Shown piece by piece: positions 18,244-26,180 of a DNA stretch of 64,000 nt. The notes under the pieces are model-generated. The model ran no database searches. It was not told the DNA's origin and saw only the letters and a program-made list of their open reading frames with translations. The DNA comes from CBDBBY01 sp965203215 (GTDB lineage: Bacteria; Pseudomonadota; Alphaproteobacteria; Rhodobacterales; Rhodobacteraceae). How positions within the stretch are numbered: position 1 is the first letter of the stretch; each line of letters starts with the position of its first letter. Position numbers and translations under genes: made by a program. The stretch is from NCBI GenBank assembly GCA_965203215.1, contig CBDBBY010000001.1, forward strand, positions 372,001 to 436,000, in the 5' to 3' direction.

Positions 18244-18272
18244 ATTTTGTTCTATAAAAACGAATCAGTCAA
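18238..18272 (-). promoter_or_regulatory. LexA box and promoter of imuA-imuB-dnaE2
   Basis: GTTCATATTTTGTTC at 18238-18252 is a perfect GTTC-N7-GTTC, the LexA (SOS) operator of alphaproteobacteria. On the minus strand a -35 TTGACT (18272-18267) stands 17 bases from a -10-like CAAAAT (18249-18244) that lies inside the operator. LexA binding would therefore block RNA polymerase directly. The predicted start site is at or next to the first ATGs of imuA. Confidence 0.88.
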
Positions 18273-19074
18273 GAAATGTTTCTGAAATGTGAACTCCTCC
18301 GACAACCATCTGATTTCGTACTGGACCGGTTGCAAACGCGGTCGAAGCGGATTCACGGGTTGATCAGGATCGGATGCGGTCGGATCCGAAATGCGGAAAA
18401 AAGAATCCATGCCCCAGACCTCGACCGAGGGGCATTGAACCCGAAACCAAATCTTCTGTGTTTCAACTGCAATATTATGTTCCCGTCGCCGACCTTGGCG
18501 AAGGCTGGCGACGGGGCGGTGCATGGCGACCAAATCTTGTGGCATGACCACGCTGTCAAGACGCCAGCACCGCCTCTCTTCATCGTCTTGAACAGTTGAT
18601 TGCGGCCATCAAGGACCTATCAATTTCCCACGTTTAACTCGGTGATCATTCCGTGTGCCCTTATGGTTCGGTTTCGCTGCATCTGTGGCATGAAGATCGT
18701 CCACGCAACCCGGAACTTAAGGATTCCTAGGAGCGGTCGCCGATTCGACCTCTGGAATCCGGCGCTTCGACCGCGGATTGTCGGGTTCGGCGGAGCTTTC
18801 GGCCACCCGACAACAGGCCGCCAAAGGGCGGAACGCAGAGTTAAGTGTGTCATATTGATAGATGCGGCGCCGTCTCCAGCATGCTGTGAATCGGCATGCA
18901 ACTACGTCCCTTTCGGGGGCGTGACCGGATTTCAAGGCTGACCCTCTTTGGATGATGCGTACGACTGCTCTTTCGTTGATTCGGGAGAGCGAGACGGGGG
19001 ACGCTTGGAGTGGACAGGATCGAGGAGATTCGGCGGGCCCATTGTCGGGAGGGCCGTTCGATCAGGGGGATCAG
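18273..19074. other. 802-base stretch without a gene, left flank of IS graveyard
   Basis: No recognisable coding sequence on either strand. An imperfect hairpin with a 9-bp outer stem (CCCGTCGCC at 18482-18490, GGCGACGGG at 18507-18515) is the only structured element seen. Composition is mixed and short frames are without family features. Confidence 0.4.
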
Positions 19075-19310
19075 CTAGGATTTGGGGGTGTCCCGGGTGA
19101 CGATTCGGAAGGTTTTGCGTCCGGCCAGCTCGCGCCCGAGGGCGCGAAGCCTGTCCATCATCCGGGCGAAGATCCCGTCGAGACGCCGGAGATGGAAATA
19201 TTGCCGGACCGTCGCAGCCGGCGGAAAACAAAGAGGAAGCGCTTGCCGCTGGCATCCGGTGTCGCGCATGCATTGGATCGCGTTGAACACCTCCCGAAGG
19301 TCGGTCTTGC
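19075..19310 (-). pseudogene. IS5-family transposase fragment (internal part)
   Basis: On the minus strand this reads PRKTDLREVFNAIQCM, then a TGCQ/LPLCFPP block, then MMDRLRALGRELAGRKT, all typical of the N-terminal third of IS5 (IS427-type) transposases. After GRKT the similarity ends and the frame closes at 19075, so the catalytic DDE part is missing. It is the direct continuation of the fragment at 22521-22652: together they rebuild one N-terminus split by the IS110 and IS1182 insertions. Confidence 0.82.
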
Positions 19311-19328
19311 GGGGGGGGGGGGGGGGGG
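19311..19328. repeat. Run of 18 G at the IS5/IS110 junction
   Basis: Eighteen consecutive G residues occupy the junction between the IS5 fragment and the right end of the IS110 element. Undisturbed IS5 would have about five C (minus strand) here. It could be a target-site artefact expanded by slippage, or a sequencing/assembly length error. Confidence 0.9.
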
Positions 19329-19364
19329 ACACCTAGCCTGACGTCAAGCGTTTTTTTTCGGTTT

Positions 19365-20576
19365 TCAGAGGGCGTTTTTTGACCGTCGTTCCGGGTCGAA
19401 GGTTTGCCCGGTTTCGATCATTCTGCAGGCGACGCCGAGGAGTCTGTCGGCGACGCTTCCGGGGGCTCGGGCGTGTTTATGTCCGCGGCTTCTGAGCGCG
19501 CGGCAATTCGCCCGGCTGGTTTTGTCGCGCTGGATGGCGGCCATGGCCCAGTGGCGGGCGGCGTTCCTGAGCCGTCCGTTCGCGGCGAGTCGGCGCTGGA
19601 CCAGGACGGTCCGTCCCGACCGTTTGGTGACGGGCGCGAGGCCGAAGTAGCATCCCGAGGCTTGCAATTCGGCTTTCCGGACGCTGTCGAAGGCTTCGGA
19701 GAGGATGACGGCCAGGACGGTGGCTCCGATGCCGGGGACGGAGCGCAGGATGCCGACGGCCTGCCCGCCCTCCATGGCCCCGACGCGGTCGACGGCCCGG
19801 CCGATTTCGGTCCGGATCTCCTTGATTTCGGCGTTGAGGGCTTTGAGCCGCCTGACGATCCGTCCGGCGGATTCGGCGACGGCCTCGGCGGTTCCCGGCG
19901 CGGTCGGGACGGGCTTGTCGCGAAGCGCGGCCAGGACGTCTTCGGCGGAGGTCCGGGCGCGGCTTTTCCTGAGCACGGCTTCGACGGAGGACAGGCGCAC
20001 GCGGCGGGCCTTCCCCGGCGTCGGGGCGAGGGTCCAGAGATCGAGGGCCCAGGTCCTGCCGAGGTCCGGCGCGGCCTTGAGGAAAGCGGGGTAGTAGCGC
20101 CTGATCTGCGCCTTCAGCTTATTGATCAGGCGGGTTCTTTCTTCGACCAGGTCGCCGTCCGTGCGCGACAGCTCGCGCAGCCTGACGATCTCCGGCGGCG
20201 GCGGTTCCACCTCCCGGAACGCCTTCCTGTCGGTGGCGAGCGAACCGGCCAGGACGAGGGCGTCCCTGCGGTCGTCCTTGGCTCCGGCCGGCGAGAACCG
20301 GTCGCGGAAGCGGTCGAGCTGCTTGGGGTTGAGCGCGAACACGGCGACGCCGCGCTCCAGCAGGGCGTCCACCTCCGGGCCGTGCGGCTTCTCGATGGCG
20401 GCGGCGGCCCCGCCTTCGGGGCAGTGCCCGAGGATCCAGTCGGCCATCTCGGCCAGGCCGTCGCCGCTGTGGGCGAAGGCCCGCTCGCCGAGGAGCTCGC
20501 CGTCCGCGTCGACCGCGACGACCTGGTGGGTTTGGGTCGACCAGTCGATGCCCGCGTATATTTCGAATTGCGTCAT
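19365..20576 (-). CDS. IS110-family transposase (DEDD)
   Basis: 403-residue recombinase of the IS110 family. The N-terminal RuvC-like DEDD domain has YAGIDWSTQTHQVVAVD with the first Asp, IEKPHG, and KDDRRDALVLAGSL with the paired Asp residues. A coiled middle is followed by the C-terminal Tnp_IS116/IS110 domain with LRSVPGIGATVLAVILSEA and GCYFGLAPVTKRSG, including the conserved serine region. Full length with no frameshift, so it may be active. ATG 20576 follows GGAGGA at 6-7 bases. In this family a structured RNA from the non-coding end guides target and donor recognition. Confidence 0.92.
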   Translation of the reverse strand: MTQFEIYAGIDWSTQTHQVVAVDADGELLGERAFAHSGDGLAEMADWILGHCPEGGAAAAIEKPHGPEVDALLERGVAVFALNPKQLDRFRDRFSPAGAKDDRRDALVLAGSLATDRKAFREVEPPPPEIVRLRELSRTDGDLVEERTRLINKLKAQIRRYYPAFLKAAPDLGRTWALDLWTLAPTPGKARRVRLSSVEAVLRKSRARTSAEDVLAALRDKPVPTAPGTAEAVAESAGRIVRRLKALNAEIKEIRTEIGRAVDRVGAMEGGQAVGILRSVPGIGATVLAVILSEAFDSVRKAELQASGCYFGLAPVTKRSGRTVLVQRRLAANGRLRNAARHWAMAAIQRDKTSRANCRALRSRGHKHARAPGSVADRLLGVACRMIETGQTFDPERRSKNAL

Positions 20577-20879
20577 TGCATTCCTCCGTTGTAAAAAAAG
20601 GCCGGCCGCGGCGTTCGCCAATCCCAGTACTGGCGCTCGAGGGCGCGGACACCTGGCTGGGCGTAGCCGCGGCCGCCGATCGGGGCGCTGGTCCCCCCCT
20701 GGTACTCGAAGGCACTGGGGGCTTTAGGCTGCTCCCGATCGGCCGCCCCTCCGCCGGAAGTGGCGGAGCTCGCCGATCATCGCCGAGTTCGAAGGGGGCT
20801 CCAACCCTCGCTTCGGCCTGTCGCGCTACGCGCTCCAGCCCTCCGCGAGGGTTGGCCGAAACCCCGGCTCGACTGACGA
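20577..20879 (-). ncRNA. IS110 left-end region, candidate bridge RNA
   Basis: About 300 non-coding bases between the transposase start and the element's probable left end. In IS110-group elements the region 5' of the transposase encodes the bridge RNA. A strong stem is visible: CCAACCCTCGC (20801-20811) pairs with GCGAGGGTTGG (20845-20855), with GC-rich flanks able to form further hairpins. Existence of the RNA is inferred from family knowledge; the guide loops were not assigned. Confidence 0.4.
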
Positions 20880-20920
20880 CCGACGCCGACGGTCCATCAA
20901 GTGCTCTGAGAAGTACTGGG
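20880..20920 (-). repeat. 41-bp inverted repeat, copy 1
   Basis: On the minus strand it starts CCCAGTACTTCTCAGAGCAC and ends GGACCGTCGGCGTCGG. It matches 24141-24181 (opposite orientation) with one mismatch. It is probably the outer end of the IS110 element. Confidence 0.85.
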
Positions 20921-22519
20921 GGCTGTTGAAAAACCCCTCGTTTCGTGGTTCATGATACCTGATGTTGTTTCTGGAATTGGGAAGGCCACGAGATGCTGAA
21001 GCGAAAGCCGCCCGCCCAACTTGAGCTGTTTGTCGCCGGGCCCCTGGAGCAGCTGGTTCCGGACGACCACGTTCTGGCGCGCGTCGACCGGGTTCTCGAT
21101 CCGGGCTGGCTGCATGAGGAGGTCGCCGACTGCTGATGCGCGGACAACGGTCGTCCGGGGATCGATCCCGAGGTCGCGGTCCGCCTGATGCTGGCCGGGT
21201 TCCTGCTCGGGTTTGCGCATGACCGCCGTCCGATGCGCGAGGCGCAGGCGGACATCGCGATCCGCCGGTTCATCGGCTGCGGTCTTGACGAGCGGCTTCC
21301 GGATCATTCGAGCTTGACCCGGATCCGCCGGCGCCGGGGCGAGGCGCGGTTCCGGAAGATTTTCCGGCGCACGGCGTCGGCCTGCGTTGACGCGGGGATC
21401 GCGAAGGGCGAGATCGTGCATGTGGACGCCACGCCGATCCGGGCCGATGTGAGCTGGAAGAGCATGGTTGACCGCCATGCGGAGGCGGTGGCTTCCGGGA
21501 ACGGCGACGCGGCGGCCGAAGAGGGCGCGTCGGATGGCGAGCGCAAATCGGATGGCGTGAGCAAGACCGGGGTCGCGGCGGCCGGCAAGCGCAAGAAGGC
21601 GGGCAAGACGGACGGCGATGCGAGTCTGGCGACGAGCCGCAAGGGCCAGCGCCCCGAGCCCTGCTTCAAGCAGCACACGGCCGTCGACGACGAGAACGGG
21701 GTCGTTCTCGATGTGGCGGTGACGACCGGCGAAGCGGGCGAGGGCGACATGATCGAGTCGCAGGTCGACGAGGTGCGCTCGGCCGCCGGGCAGGAGATCG
21801 GCACGGCGGCCGCCGACGCGGGCTGCGCCTTCGCCAAGGTCTGCGGCGGCCTGGAGCGGCGGGGGATCGATTCGCTGATCCCGGCGAAGCGGGAGCCGGC
21901 CAAGAGCCGCGTGCCGCTTCGCCGGTTCCGCTGCGACGCGAAGCACGACATCATGAAGTGCCCTCGGGGCAAGGTGCTGCGTCCGGGCAAGCCCCGGAAG
22001 CACGGGCGGTTCTTCCACGCCAAGGCGAAGGACTGCGCGCGCTGCCCGCTCAAGGGCGACTGCTTGTCCAAGCAGAGCCGGCGCAGGACGGCGGTCATCG
22101 GCGACGACTATCCGGCGCTGCTGCGCGGCCGTCGGCGGACTCTTCGAAGGAGCGAAGAGGACCGGCAGCTGTACCGGCGCCGTTTCCGGCGGTCGGAGGG
22201 CTTCCGCGGAGAAACGAAGACGCAGCACGGGCTGCGCCGCGCCGTTCGGCGCGGCCTCGGAAACATGAAGATCCAGTCCTGCCCGACGGCCGCCGCGATC
22301 AACCTGAAGCGGCTCGCGGCCGCTTTCGACGCGCGATTCCCCGCCTCCGGCTTGATTCGGATGCGCGAAATGCTCGTTTCCGCGGTTCCGGCGCGATGGA
22401 CGGGCCGGATTCCCCAAATGCGCGCCGGATTCGCCTGACTCCGCCCGGCGGACCTCCAACCGGACGCGCCGCGTCAGCCGGCCCGGAAATCGCCGAGGGC
22501 CGGGTTGTTCAACGGCCTC
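20921..22519 (+). mobile_element. IS1182-family insertion sequence
   Basis: About 1.6 kb bounded by inverted ends: left GGCTGTTGAAAAACCCC (20921-20937), right GGGTTGTTCAACGGCCTC (22502-22519), whose complement begins GAGGCCGTTGAACAACCC. ACTGG occurs just outside both ends (a possible target duplication, but partly hidden by G-rich sequence). It contains one transposase gene with a nonsense codon. Confidence 0.8.
20993..22438 (+). pseudogene. IS1182-family transposase with an in-frame TGA
   Basis: Reading starts at ATG 20993 (MLKRKPPAQLELFV, LVPDDHVLARVDRVLD). It meets TGA at 21134-21136 after VADC and continues in the same frame with CADNGRPGIDPEVAVRLM, RRFIGCGLDERLPDHSSLTR and VHVDATPIRADVSW. 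The C-terminal part has GDMIESQVDEV, CPRGKVLRP-type zinc-finger-like cysteines (ARCPLKGDC) and QHGLRRAVRRGLGNMKIQ. All match IS1182 transposases; only the stop at codon 48 breaks it. Translation could restart at ATG 21188 and give a shortened 416-aa protein. Confidence 0.88.
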
Positions 22520-22520
22520 A

Positions 22521-22652
22521 CTGGGGGCTTCCTCTCTTGGCCGGAGGCAGAAGACACGGTTCGACCAAAATCCATTCCTCATCCGTCAAATCGTTTCCGA
22601 ACCGAGCCCGAGGGCGTGTATACTGGGTCTTGGTGGTCTCGTTCCAAGGCAT
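22521..22652 (-). pseudogene. IS5-family transposase fragment (N-terminus)
   Basis: Starts with ATG at 22652: MPWNETTKTQYTRPRARFGN, then LTDEEWILVEPCLLPPAKRGSP, the N-terminus of an IS5/IS427-type transposase. It is cut at the right end of the IS1182 element. The rest continues at 19310-19075, beyond the IS1182 and IS110 insertions. Confidence 0.85.
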
Positions 22653-22760
22653 GTCCGGTATCTTTGTCAGGTTCAACGTTGACAAAAGTTGCCACATCTT
22701 GGCGAAGCCACTCAATTTTCGGTCAAACTCTAAGGTCTCCGCTGCATCCTGAGCCGGAAG

Positions 22761-23039
22761 ATGTCTCCCGAGGACTTCCTGAAGGCGGTCCGGAACCGTT
22801 GGGCGATCGAGAACCGGCTGCATTGGGTTCTGGACGTCCGGATACGGGAGGACGATCTTCGGAACCGGACGGGCCACGGCCCGGAGAATCTCGCGGCGGT
22901 CCGCCGCCTGGTCGTGAGCATCGTGCACCTGATGGACGACAAGCTGTCGATCCGGCGGCGCCTCCTGCGGGCGGCTCAGGTGCCGGACTATCGCCTCGAG
23001 CTCATCGCCAACGCCGCGAAGCTCGCCGAGAAACTTTGA
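22761..23039 (+). pseudogene. ISAs1-family transposase, C-terminal fragment
   Basis: 92 codons reading FLKAVRNRWAIENRLHWVLD, then REDDLRNRTGHGPENLAAVR and LSIRRRL. WxIEN-LHWVLDV and NRxxxxPENLAxxR are the hallmark of the end of ISAs1-family transposases. The N-terminal 250 or so residues are absent. An extension of the similarity can be followed back to about 22745 in a neighbouring frame. Confidence 0.8.
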
Positions 23040-23114
23040 AATGCGTTTGCCCTGGGATGCACCCCCGGAAACTGGGGAATTTTACTTCGGCATTGACACC
23101 ATGTACCTTTGTTG

Positions 23115-23234
23115 CGATGGACCCTTGACGGGTACGAAGCGGTTACGAAGCTTCTGCCTGACGCGGGCGCAGACCCGAACACAAAGGACAAGTTCGGCGA
23201 CATCCCGTTCGATTTGAATCCGTATGCTCGATGA
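23115..23234 (+). pseudogene. Ankyrin-repeat gene remnant (C-terminus)
   Basis: 39 codons without a start: YEAVTKLLPDAGADPNTKDK, then FGDIPFDLNPYAR and stop at 23232-23234. The LLxDAGADPNxKDxxGxxP pattern is one ankyrin repeat, and the Asp-rich ending resembles natural C-termini of such proteins. It lies 90 bases before the next ankyrin gene and may be the original end of a duplicated copy. Confidence 0.65.
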
Positions 23235-23325
23235 TTCAGGAAAGCGAGGCGGCGGATGAAAGATCGCCGCCCGCGCCGCAGAAATTCCGCGATGACGACG
23301 CGGCCTGCTCGGATAGGAACACAAA

Positions 23326-24057
23326 ATGACTATTAACAAAACTTGGATCGTCGCGACCGCAATCGCGTTGGCCGCTGCGGCAAACCAAAGCGCGGCGCAA
23401 GAAATGGATCGGCGATGGACGCCGTTCGAAGACGGAGATGCCGAATACGCGGAGCTCGCGCGGATTCTGCTTGATGCCGGAGCGGACCCGAACGCCAAGG
23501 ACAACGACGGCGAAACTCCGCTGCACAACGCGGCTTGGGAGGGCGATGCGGATGCCGTCAAGCTTCTGCTAGCGCGAGGCGCGAAGCCGGACGCCGCGAA
23601 CGTCGTCGGAAGCACGCCGCTGCACTGGGCGGCTTGGCATGGCCACGCCGAGGCCGCGAAGCTTCTGCTTGCGGCCGGAGCAGACCCGAACGCTACGCTC
23701 AACGACGGCCGAACGCCGCTTTATTTCGCGGCGGAGGATGGCCATGCGGATGCCGTCAAGCTTCTGCTTGAGTCCGGAGCGGACCCGAACGCCAAGGACA
23801 ACGACGGCGAAACCCCGCTGCACGGCGCGGCGGAGGATGGCCATGCGGACATCGCGCGAATCCTGCTTGAGGCAGGGGCAAACCCGGACGCCAAGACCAA
23901 CGACGGCGAAACCCCGCTGCACAAGGCAACGGAAGCGGGCGATGCGGATGCCGTCAAGCTTCTGCTTGAGTCCGGAGCGGATCCGAACGCGAGAAACAGC
24001 GACGGCGAAACCCCACTGCACAAGGCATCGGAAGCGGGCCATGCGGATGAATATTGA
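23326..24057 (+). CDS. Exported ankyrin-repeat protein
   Basis: 243 residues: a Sec signal peptide (MTINKTWIVATAIALAAAAN, cleavage after SAA near residue 24), then about six 33-residue ankyrin repeats from residue 42. Repeat signature is DGETPLHxAAExGHADAVKLLLESGADPNAKDN. The protein is therefore probably periplasmic or secreted and acts by protein binding; the partner is unknown. It stops abruptly inside the last repeat (GHADEY), which suggests 3' truncation. Repeats are also nearly identical as DNA, pointing to recent unit duplication. It is isolated among IS fragments, so horizontal acquisition or local decay is likely. A bacterial-host interaction role is speculative. Confidence 0.82.
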   Translation: MTINKTWIVATAIALAAAANQSAAQEMDRRWTPFEDGDAEYAELARILLDAGADPNAKDNDGETPLHNAAWEGDADAVKLLLARGAKPDAANVVGSTPLHWAAWHGHAEAAKLLLAAGADPNATLNDGRTPLYFAAEDGHADAVKLLLESGADPNAKDNDGETPLHGAAEDGHADIARILLEAGANPDAKTNDGETPLHKATEAGDADAVKLLLESGADPNARNSDGETPLHKASEAGHADEY

Positions 24058-24140
24058 GTCGGAGATCCGAAATTGAGAAACCCCGCGAACCAGCCATGGG
24101 CCAAGAAGAACCCCCGACCTGGGGCTTTCGTGTGTGGACG

Positions 24141-24181
24141 CCCAGTACTTCTCAGAGCACTTGATGGACCGCCGGCGTCGG
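24141..24181 (+). repeat. 41-bp inverted repeat, copy 2
   Basis: Starts CCCAGTACTTCTCAGAGCAC and ends GGACCGCCGGCGTCGG. It is the inverted partner of 20880-20920 with one difference, 3.2 kb away. It is probably a stranded end of another IS110 copy. Confidence 0.85.
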
Positions 24182-24479
24182 GTCAAGCGCTTTCGCGTGT
24201 CCGGCCTGTCGGCGCGGCGCATTGATGGTTGCCGCCGGCCTGCATGGAGATGCGCGGACCGGGTCCTTATCGCTCTTGCGCGCTCGGAGGCGCCTCGAAG
24301 GCCCGCCGGTTTTCCCGGTCCCGTCTCGACGGCTGTTCGCCCTTGCGCTGTCCTCGGTCTTTCCCGCGTCTCCGGCGGCGCCGACCTCCGCCTTGAGTCA
24401 AGCGAAAGCCGAACCCCGGAAGAACTCCTCATTCATTTCCACATTCGTTCCCGCGGCCTCGGTCCGCCGCCCGTCTCCC

Positions 24480-24812
24480 GGGCGGACGCGGGAGCTCTGC
24501 AGCGTTCCTTCGTCGTCGCGACGGCCCGGACCATCCGCGCCATCCTGTTCAGCAGCGCGGCCAGCCAAGGATCGTCGGTTCCGCGCCGGAACGCCCATCG
24601 GATGACCGCGGTCGCCCCGGCAACGGGCGGCCGCCGGAGGTCGCGCCGCCCCGTCTTCGAGATCCGGCCGAGCTTCGGCTTCCCCCGGTCGAGCGCTGGC
24701 GGGGAAGTCGCGCCCGCGCCGGAAGCCCTCCATCGGCGGCGCGAAGGCCTGGGTCGCCATGGCGCAAACGGGGCCGATTCCCGGAATGCCCGTCAGGCGC
24801 TTCGCCGCTCTC
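24480..24812 (-). pseudogene. IS110-family (IS1111-type) transposase relic
   Basis: Minus strand, read across a frameshift: LTGIPGIGPVCAMATQAFAP, PPMEGFRRGRDF, then (other frame) GKPKLGRISKTGRRDLRR, VAGATAVIRWAFRRGTDDPW and LAALLNRMARMV. These blocks are the C-terminal domain of IS1111-type IS110 transposases in the right order. The N-terminal DEDD domain is missing, and the frame is broken near 24690. Confidence 0.75.
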
Positions 24813-24854
24813 CGCCGCGACGAACCGCATTCCCGGACGCGACGCCGCCTCGCA

Positions 24855-25105
24855 CGCCGCCTCGGCGTCCGCCGCGCTCGTGGGGCTTGTGCCCGTCGCG
24901 CGGGACAGCGGACAGATGCGCGGGAAGCGAACGATCGGCGGCGGACGCCTAGCGCTCCGATGCGTCCTGCATCAAACCGTGCTTGTCGCCTCGATCCGCA
25001 ACAAGGACTTGAAAGTCTTCGCCGACCAGCTGCGGAAGGAGGGGAAGCCGCACAAAGTCGTCGTCACCGCCGTCGCCCGCAAGCTCGTCCCGATTCACAG
25101 TTTTC
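24855..25105 (+). pseudogene. IS110-family transposase relic, second type
   Basis: Plus strand: SAALVGLVPVARDSGQMRGK, TIGGGRLALRCVLHQT, and KEGKPHKVVVTAVARKLVPI, the C-terminal end of another IS110-family transposase. It points the opposite way from the adjacent relic at 24480-24812 and is cut off at both ends. Confidence 0.75.
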
Positions 25106-25129
25106 GTGCTGCAGCGATCGGGAGATTGC

Positions 25130-25335
25130 GAATGCGCCCTCGAGCTTGGCGGGCGCATCGCGAGGTCGGCCCCGCGCAGGATCTTGCGGATCTTCTCGAT
25201 CATATCCGGGGGAAGCTTGGTGATGTTGGCGAGGGTGCGCTTCTTGACCTTGCCGCCCTCCCGGCAGGCTTGGCGGATCAGGATCGTGGGCCGCGAGTTG
25301 CGGTTGGGGACGCATCGACAAACATGAATACCTTA
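25130..25335 (-). pseudogene. IS4-superfamily (IS1634-like) transposase, N-terminal relic
   Basis: Minus strand: VPNRNSRPTILIRQACREGG, KVKKRTLANITKLPPDMIEK, IRKILRGADL, then AKLEGAFAISRSLQH in another frame. This is the standard N-terminus of a transposase group with VPNRxSxPAILLRE / GKVKxRTLANL blocks. Frameshifted and lacking the catalytic domain. Confidence 0.7.
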
Positions 25336-25379
25336 TATCATAAAACAAGTCATGTATAAAAGGAAAAAATCACAATATA

Positions 25380-26180
25380 TTGAAGAAATACATGGATACA
25401 TTCCGCAACCAAAAAAACGACCCGAACCCGCCGCAACTCATTGCTGCGGAAGGACAGAATGCGAGGCGAAGCTTCAAAATCGCACGGAACTTCCGTCTAA
25501 ATATTTTGTTCGCCGATATTGCTGCCACCTATCGCGATGCAGTGAACGCATTTTATGAAACCGGATGCCGTTATTTGCAGATGGACGACATTTTCTTTGC
25601 GTACCTTTGCGATCCGGTGCACCGGAATGCCAAGCGGGATCTGGGCCAAGATCCTGATTGGCTGATTGATCGATACGCATGGATGATGAATGAGGCAATC
25701 AAGGACCGGCCGGGCGATCTGACAATCGCGATGCATATATGCCGAGGCAACTTTCAGTCCGCTCATGCGGCAGCCGGCGGTTACGACCCCGCCGCCGCCA
25801 TTTTCAACAAAACCGGCGTCGACGTTTTCTTCATGGAGTACGACACAGAACGGGCGGGCGGGCTGGAGCCGCTCAGTCTCCTGCCGCGCGGAAAACACCG
25901 CGTGCTGCCGGGGTTCATCACGACGAAATCAGGAGATCTGGAATTGATCGATGACCTGAAAAGGAAATTCGACGAAGCCTCGAAGTATGCGGACATTAAA
26001 CAAATGGGCATCGCGCCGCAATGCGGGTTTGCTTCAACGGAAGAAAGCAACAAGCTTACCGAATACGGGCAACGGAAAAAAACCCACATGATCGGCCTTT
26101 GGCCGCCCGCCCCGACCATGAAACGGGTTCCGGGGCGTCGTCGCGCTCCGGGCGGCGATTTCCTTCCGGATCATGGATGA
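25380..26180 (+). pseudogene. Truncated MetE-like (cobalamin-independent methionine synthase C-terminal) protein
   Basis: Between about residues 38 and 235 it matches MetE-like C-terminal barrels. Blocks are AFYETGCRYLQMDDIFFAYL, AMHICRGNFQSAH (His and Cys zinc ligands), VFFMEYDTERAGGLEPL (Glu) and GIAPQCGFASTEESN (last Cys ligand). The family's first 120 or so residues are missing and replaced by an unrelated start, and after QRKKTHMIGLWPP the tail is foreign. Full-length relatives are about 370 aa. Zinc ligands and substrate-binding residues are intact, so decay is recent. It sits directly against an IS relic and probably lost its ends in rearrangement. Confidence 0.7.

Larger units (their letters stand above)
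19329..20920 (-). mobile_element. IS110-family insertion sequence
   Basis: Element carrying the transposase at 19365-20576 plus a 5' non-coding region of about 340 bases. The right end (3' of the transposase) holds AGCCTGACGTCAAGC, which recurs in a decayed copy at 32541-32800 and so helps define the end near 19329. The left end is placed near 20920 from the 41-bp sequence shared with 24141-24181. IS110 elements have no terminal inverted repeats, so the boundaries are approximate. It is inserted in an IS5 transposase gene. Confidence 0.7.

Noticed and set aside
16273..18285. 670-codon open frame on the plus strand across imuB and imuA
   Set aside because: It is antisense to two well-supported genes and has the Arg/Ser/Pro-rich composition of a shadow frame in GC-rich DNA.
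21134..21136. In-frame TGA as recoding or a non-standard genetic code
   Set aside because: All other genes in the window use TGA as a normal stop (for example many ATGA overlaps), and no recoding structure was seen.
20897..22582. 561-codon open frame antisense to the IS1182 transposase
   Set aside because: Composition (Arg, Ala, His rich, no motif) and full overlap with the transposase mark it as a shadow.
23445..24057. Regular direct repeats that could suggest a CRISPR array
   Set aside because: The period is 99 bases, in frame, and translates to 33-residue ankyrin repeats; there are no spacers or cas genes in the window.
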